Origin: Pseudomonas reactans
GTDB taxonomy: Bacteria; Pseudomonadota; Gammaproteobacteria; Pseudomonadales; Pseudomonadaceae
Length of the DNA stretch: 64,000 nucleotides
Assembly (NCBI RefSeq): GCF_013385825.1
Contig: NZ_JACAPG010000008.1
Location: 353,853-417,852 of the forward strand
Direction of reading: 5' to 3'
In this document: positions 61,017 to 64,000 of the stretch, in pieces
How the letters are laid out: every line of letters starts with the position of its first letter
Position numbering within the stretch: position 1 is the first letter of the stretch
Made by a program: the position numbers and the translations under genes
Notes under the pieces: model-generated
Told to the model about the DNA's origin: nothing
The model's input: the letters and a program-made list of their open reading frames with translations, nothing else
Databases searched by the model: none

Positions 61017-62435
61017 TTAACGCTTCGCCGAAGCCAGCAGGGTGGAGCGCTCTTGATCCATGCGCGCCATCAACGGCTGGCTTTGTTGCATGAAGCGGGC
61101 GCGCTCGGCCTTGGCGATCGGGTCGGCCATCGGCAGCTTCTGGCCCAGAGGGTCGACGTGCACGCCATTGACCTGGAACTCATAGTGCAAGTGCGGGCCG
61201 GTGGACAGGCCGGTAGTACCGATATAGCCGATCACCTGGCCTTGCTTCACAGTACCGCCTGTTTGCACGCCCTTGGCGAAGCCTTGCATGTGGCCGTACA
61301 GAGTACGGTAGGTATTGCCGTGCTGGATGATCACGGTATTACCGTAACCGCCGCGACGACCGGCCAGCAATACCTTGCCGTCGCCGGCAGCCTTGATTGG
61401 CGTGCCACGCGGTGCCGCATAGTCCACACCTTTATGGGCGCGGATTTTGTTCAGAATTGGATGCTTGCGACCCATGGAGAAACGCGAGCTAATACGAGCG
61501 AAGTCCACCGGGGTACGGATGAAGGCCTTGCGCATGCTATTGCCGTCGGCGGTGTAGTAGCTGCTGTTGCCTTGTTTGTTGGTGTAACGCACGGCGGTGT
61601 AGGTCTTGCCGCGGTTGGTGAAGCGCGCGGAGAGGATATTGCCAGTGCCGACGACCTTACCGTTGGCGACTTTCTGCTCGTAGATCACGTCGAATTCGTC
61701 GCCTTGACGGATGTCCTGAGCGAAGTCGATGTCGTAGCCAAACACGCTGGCCATGTCCATGGTCATGCTGTGGGACAGGCCGGCGCGGGCTGCGGATTGT
61801 GACAGCGAGCTGTTGATGACGCCGTGTACGTAGGCGGAGCGCATCACGGGTTTGGTGGTGATGCGGTTGAAGGCAAAGCCCTTGGCGCCTTTGGTCAGGG
61901 TGATGCTTTCAAGGTCGCTGACATTGCTATGCAGGTTGTGCAGTTGGCCGTCAGGCGTCAGTTCGAACTCAAGTTTCTGGCCGCGTTTGAGCTGGGTGAA
62001 TTGCTTGGCTTGCTTGTCGCTGGCCAGTACTTCATTGACGGCGGCAGCGGGGAGGCCGACTTTCTCAAACAGGGTCGACAATGTGTCGCCCTTGGCCACG
62101 ATCACTTCGCGATGTTGTGGGTTTTTGGCGGCGTCGGCGACCGGTGCAGACGCCTCTTGGGCGGCTTGCTGGGTATCTTCAGGGCTGTTTTCTATCTGGG
62201 CGAACGGCGATTCGGTCGCTGCATTTGTGGCTTGTTGCGCGTCGGAAGCGTCTTGATCTTGTGTCAGTTGTTCAACGGGACTTTCCAGGTCAAGGCTCAG
62301 GGATGTTCGTTTGGCTTCTACGTCACTGGAAGGGAATACCAGGAGTGCCAGGCTGAGAAGGGCGGCGATACCACTTGCGGCGAGCAGGTGGGTCTTCGGG
62401 TAAAGCGGCGGCGCTTTAGACGGTTCAGTGGTCAT
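61017..62435 (-). CDS. LysM/OapA-type M23 peptidoglycan endopeptidase (MepM-like)
   Basis: 472 residues. A membrane anchor (HLLAASGIAALLSLALLVF) is near the N-terminus. It is followed by a LysM-like domain (VIVAKGDTLSTLFEKVGL), an intermediate domain and the M23 zinc peptidase with HKGVDYAAPRGTP, RTLYGHMQGF and GPHLHYEF as metal and catalytic sites. It probably cuts peptide cross-links in the periplasm. The ATG at 62435 is chosen; a longer frame to 62576 covers a repetitive AT-rich leader. Confidence 0.92.
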   Translation of the reverse strand: MTTEPSKAPPLYPKTHLLAASGIAALLSLALLVFPSSDVEAKRTSLSLDLESPVEQLTQDQDASDAQQATNAATESPFAQIENSPEDTQQAAQEASAPVADAAKNPQHREVIVAKGDTLSTLFEKVGLPAAAVNEVLASDKQAKQFTQLKRGQKLEFELTPDGQLHNLHSNVSDLESITLTKGAKGFAFNRITTKPVMRSAYVHGVINSSLSQSAARAGLSHSMTMDMASVFGYDIDFAQDIRQGDEFDVIYEQKVANGKVVGTGNILSARFTNRGKTYTAVRYTNKQGNSSYYTADGNSMRKAFIRTPVDFARISSRFSMGRKHPILNKIRAHKGVDYAAPRGTPIKAAGDGKVLLAGRRGGYGNTVIIQHGNTYRTLYGHMQGFAKGVQTGGTVKQGQVIGYIGTTGLSTGPHLHYEFQVNGVHVDPLGQKLPMADPIAKAERARFMQQSQPLMARMDQERSTLLASAKR

Positions 62436-62450
62436 AGGTAATTTGACTTT

Positions 62451-62491
62451 GAAGATGAAATGGAAAAGATGAATGACATGATGAAGATGAA
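62451..62491. repeat. low-complexity GATGAA-type repeats before the M23 peptidase gene
   Basis: Four to five imperfect copies of GATGAA (TTCATC on the minus strand) lie just before the peptidase start, in an otherwise GC-rich region. They would be in the 5' untranslated RNA. No known role. Confidence 0.5.
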
Positions 62492-62643
62492 ATAACTGTA
62501 TAAAATATAACCAAATCATCTGTGGCGCAAGCTCGCGAACGCTGGGCTTGCTGAACGGTGTCCGTTCGCAGGGCAAAACTTGTAATTAGTCCCTGATCTT
62601 GTATGGTTGGTTCCCTTTTGAATCTGAGCCTTGCGGGTCTGTT

Positions 62644-63843
62644 ATGAAGTCGGTTGAAGAGCAGCTAGCGCTGATAAAACGTGGTGCGGAAGAACTGTTG
62701 GTTGAAGCTGAGCTGATCGAAAAGCTCAAGCGTGGCCAGCCCCTGCGTATTAAGGCTGGCTTTGATCCGACCGCGCCGGATCTGCACCTGGGTCATACCG
62801 TGCTTATTAATAAGCTGCGCCAGTTCCAGGAGTTGGGGCATCAGGTCATCTTCCTTATCGGTGACTTCACCGGAATGATCGGTGATCCGAGTGGCAAGAG
62901 CGCCACGCGTCCGCCGCTGACCCGTGAGCAGGTACTCGATAATGCCGAGACCTACAAGACCCAGGTGTTCAAGATTCTCGATCCGGCCAAGACCGAAGTG
63001 GCATTCAACTCCACTTGGATGGATCAGATGGGGCCGGCGGACTTCATTCGTCTGACCTCTCAGTACACCGTTGCGCGGATGCTTGAGCGTGATGACTTCG
63101 ACAAGCGCTACTCCACCAATCAGCCGATCGCCATTCATGAGTTCCTCTATCCGCTGGTTCAGGGCTATGACTCGGTAGCCTTGCGTGCGGACGTTGAGCT
63201 GGGTGGCACCGACCAGAAATTCAACCTGTTGATGGGGCGTGAACTGCAGCGTGCGTATGGGCAGGAAGCTCAATGCATTCTGACCATGCCTTTGCTCGAA
63301 GGGTTGGATGGCGTCAAGAAGATGTCCAAGTCCTTGGGCAACTATGTCGGCATCCAGGAAGCGCCGGGTGTGATGTACGGCAAGCTGGTCTCCATTCCGG
63401 ATGCGCTGATGTGGCGTTACTTCGAGTTGTTGAGCTTCCGCTCGATGGATGAGATCAATGCGTTGCGTGCTGATGTAGAGGCGGGCGCCAATCCGCGTGA
63501 CGTGAAGATCAAGCTGGCTGAAGAGATTGTTGCGCGTTTCCATGGTGAAGAGGCTGCTGCCAATGCTCACCGTGCCGCGGGTAATCGCATGAAGGATGGC
63601 GAGCTGCCGGATGATCTGCCGGAAATTGAGCTGTCTGCTGCCGAGGCGATGCCGATCGCGGCTGTCCTTAATAAGGCGGGTCTGGTTAAGAACTCAGCCG
63701 TTGCGCGTGACCTTCTGGGTTCCGGTGGTGTGCGTATAGATGGTGGGGTTGTGGATCGCACCTTTATATACAAGCTAGGCGCTACCCACGTTTGCCAGGC
63801 TGGCAAGAAGGCATTTGCGCGTATTACGCTCAAATCCGAATAA
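62644..63843 (+). CDS. tyrS: tyrosyl-tRNA synthetase
   Basis: Charges tRNA-Tyr. 399 residues. The class I signature is [11 protein letters not shown], the KMSKS loop [11 protein letters not shown], and a C-terminal S4 RNA-binding domain is visible ([20 protein letters not shown]). The ATG at 62644 is the family start; the frame runs on to 62599 without support. It is followed within 20 bases by a strong promoter, probably for an rRNA operon. Confidence 0.97.
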   Translation: MKSVEEQLALIKRGAEELLVEAELIEKLKRGQPLRIKAGFDPTAPDLHLGHTVLINKLRQFQELGHQVIFLIGDFTGMIGDPSGKSATRPPLTREQVLDNAETYKTQVFKILDPAKTEVAFNSTWMDQMGPADFIRLTSQYTVARMLERDDFDKRYSTNQPIAIHEFLYPLVQGYDSVALRADVELGGTDQKFNLLMGRELQRAYGQEAQCILTMPLLEGLDGVKKMSKSLGNYVGIQEAPGVMYGKLVSIPDALMWRYFELLSFRSMDEINALRADVEAGANPRDVKIKLAEEIVARFHGEEAAANAHRAAGNRMKDGELPDDLPEIELSAAEAMPIAAVLNKAGLVKNSAVARDLLGSGGVRIDGGVVDRTFIYKLGATHVCQAGKKAFARITLKSE

Positions 63844-63858
63844 GTCTGAAATTAGGTG

Positions 63859-63886
63859 TTGACGGCGAATTATAACTGTCTATAAT
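63859..63886 (+). promoter_or_regulatory. strong promoter, probably rRNA operon P1, at the right edge
   Basis: TTGACG (63859-63864), 16-base spacer, TATAAT (63881-63886), followed by GCGC-rich bases. The region after it to base 64000 has no gene and looks like the leader of an rRNA operon; in P. aeruginosa a 16S rRNA gene follows tyrS at this place (from memory). No rRNA sequence is inside the window. Confidence 0.7.
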
Positions 63887-64000
63887 TCGCCCCACTTCCG
63901 GCGCAGTCGAAACGGAAAACTCCTTGGTAAACAATGGGTTATGTATGTTTCGGCAGCAAGTTGCTTCAGTTCATCGAGGCCAAAAGGAAGTTGAAAAAGA

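Overview
The window looks like chromosomal DNA of a fluorescent Pseudomonas (P. fluorescens group). Codon use is GC-rich, three palindromic REP elements of the usual Pseudomonas type lie between genes, and almost every gene is a close match to a known Pseudomonas protein. The order rmcA-rpoD-dnaG-rpsU-tsaD ... apaH-apaG-rsmA-pdxA-surA-lptD-amgK-murU ... agtSR-agtABCD-rpe-gph-trpE follows, from memory, the PA0575-PA0609 order of P. aeruginosa. No insertion sequence, CRISPR array, integrase or prophage was seen. The identifications come from reading the translated sequence; no database search was possible.

Left part (1-31 kb). The start of davB (lysine 2-monooxygenase) is cut by the left edge and follows an Lrp-type regulator. 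A small AT-rich patch (2.1-3.0 kb) next to tRNA-Ile2 holds an orphan membrane protein and the tail of a broken gene. Then come rmcA (c-di-GMP enzyme), the macromolecular-synthesis cluster rpsU-dnaG-rpoD, tsaD, plsY, folB-folK and cca, the stress module prkA-yeaH-spoVR, and a long leftward cluster lptD-surA-pdxA-rsmA-apaG-apaH-glpE. Facing it is amgK-murU (MurNAc recycling) with a DjlA-type co-chaperone.

Middle (31-46 kb). A DUF3530 hydrolase faces the two-component pair agtS-agtR. A large toxin-like gene (about 1550 residues, DUF6543/dermonecrotic-toxin family) sits in opposite orientation between agtR and the transporter operon agtABCD. A perfect palindrome upstream of agtA is a candidate AgtR operator. 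An iron-type alcohol dehydrogenase follows. With davB at the left edge, this suggests lysine to 5-aminovalerate metabolism plus uptake of 5-aminovalerate/GABA.

Right part (46-64 kb). rpe-gph-trpE-trpG-trpD-trpC-lplA-like run rightward; the end of gph appears to encode the trp leader peptide. Then vfr/crp, osmC, coq7, a HIT protein, a short-chain dehydrogenase, a DUF805 protein, a nitronate-monooxygenase-like enzyme, hemJ, argC, erpA, anmK, a LysM/M23 endopeptidase and tyrS. The window ends in the promoter and leader of what is probably an rRNA operon.

The most unusual signals are regulatory overlaps: a trp leader inside gph, the cca ribosome-binding site inside the spoVR terminator stem, and a REP element that carries both stop codons of the convergent folK and cca genes.
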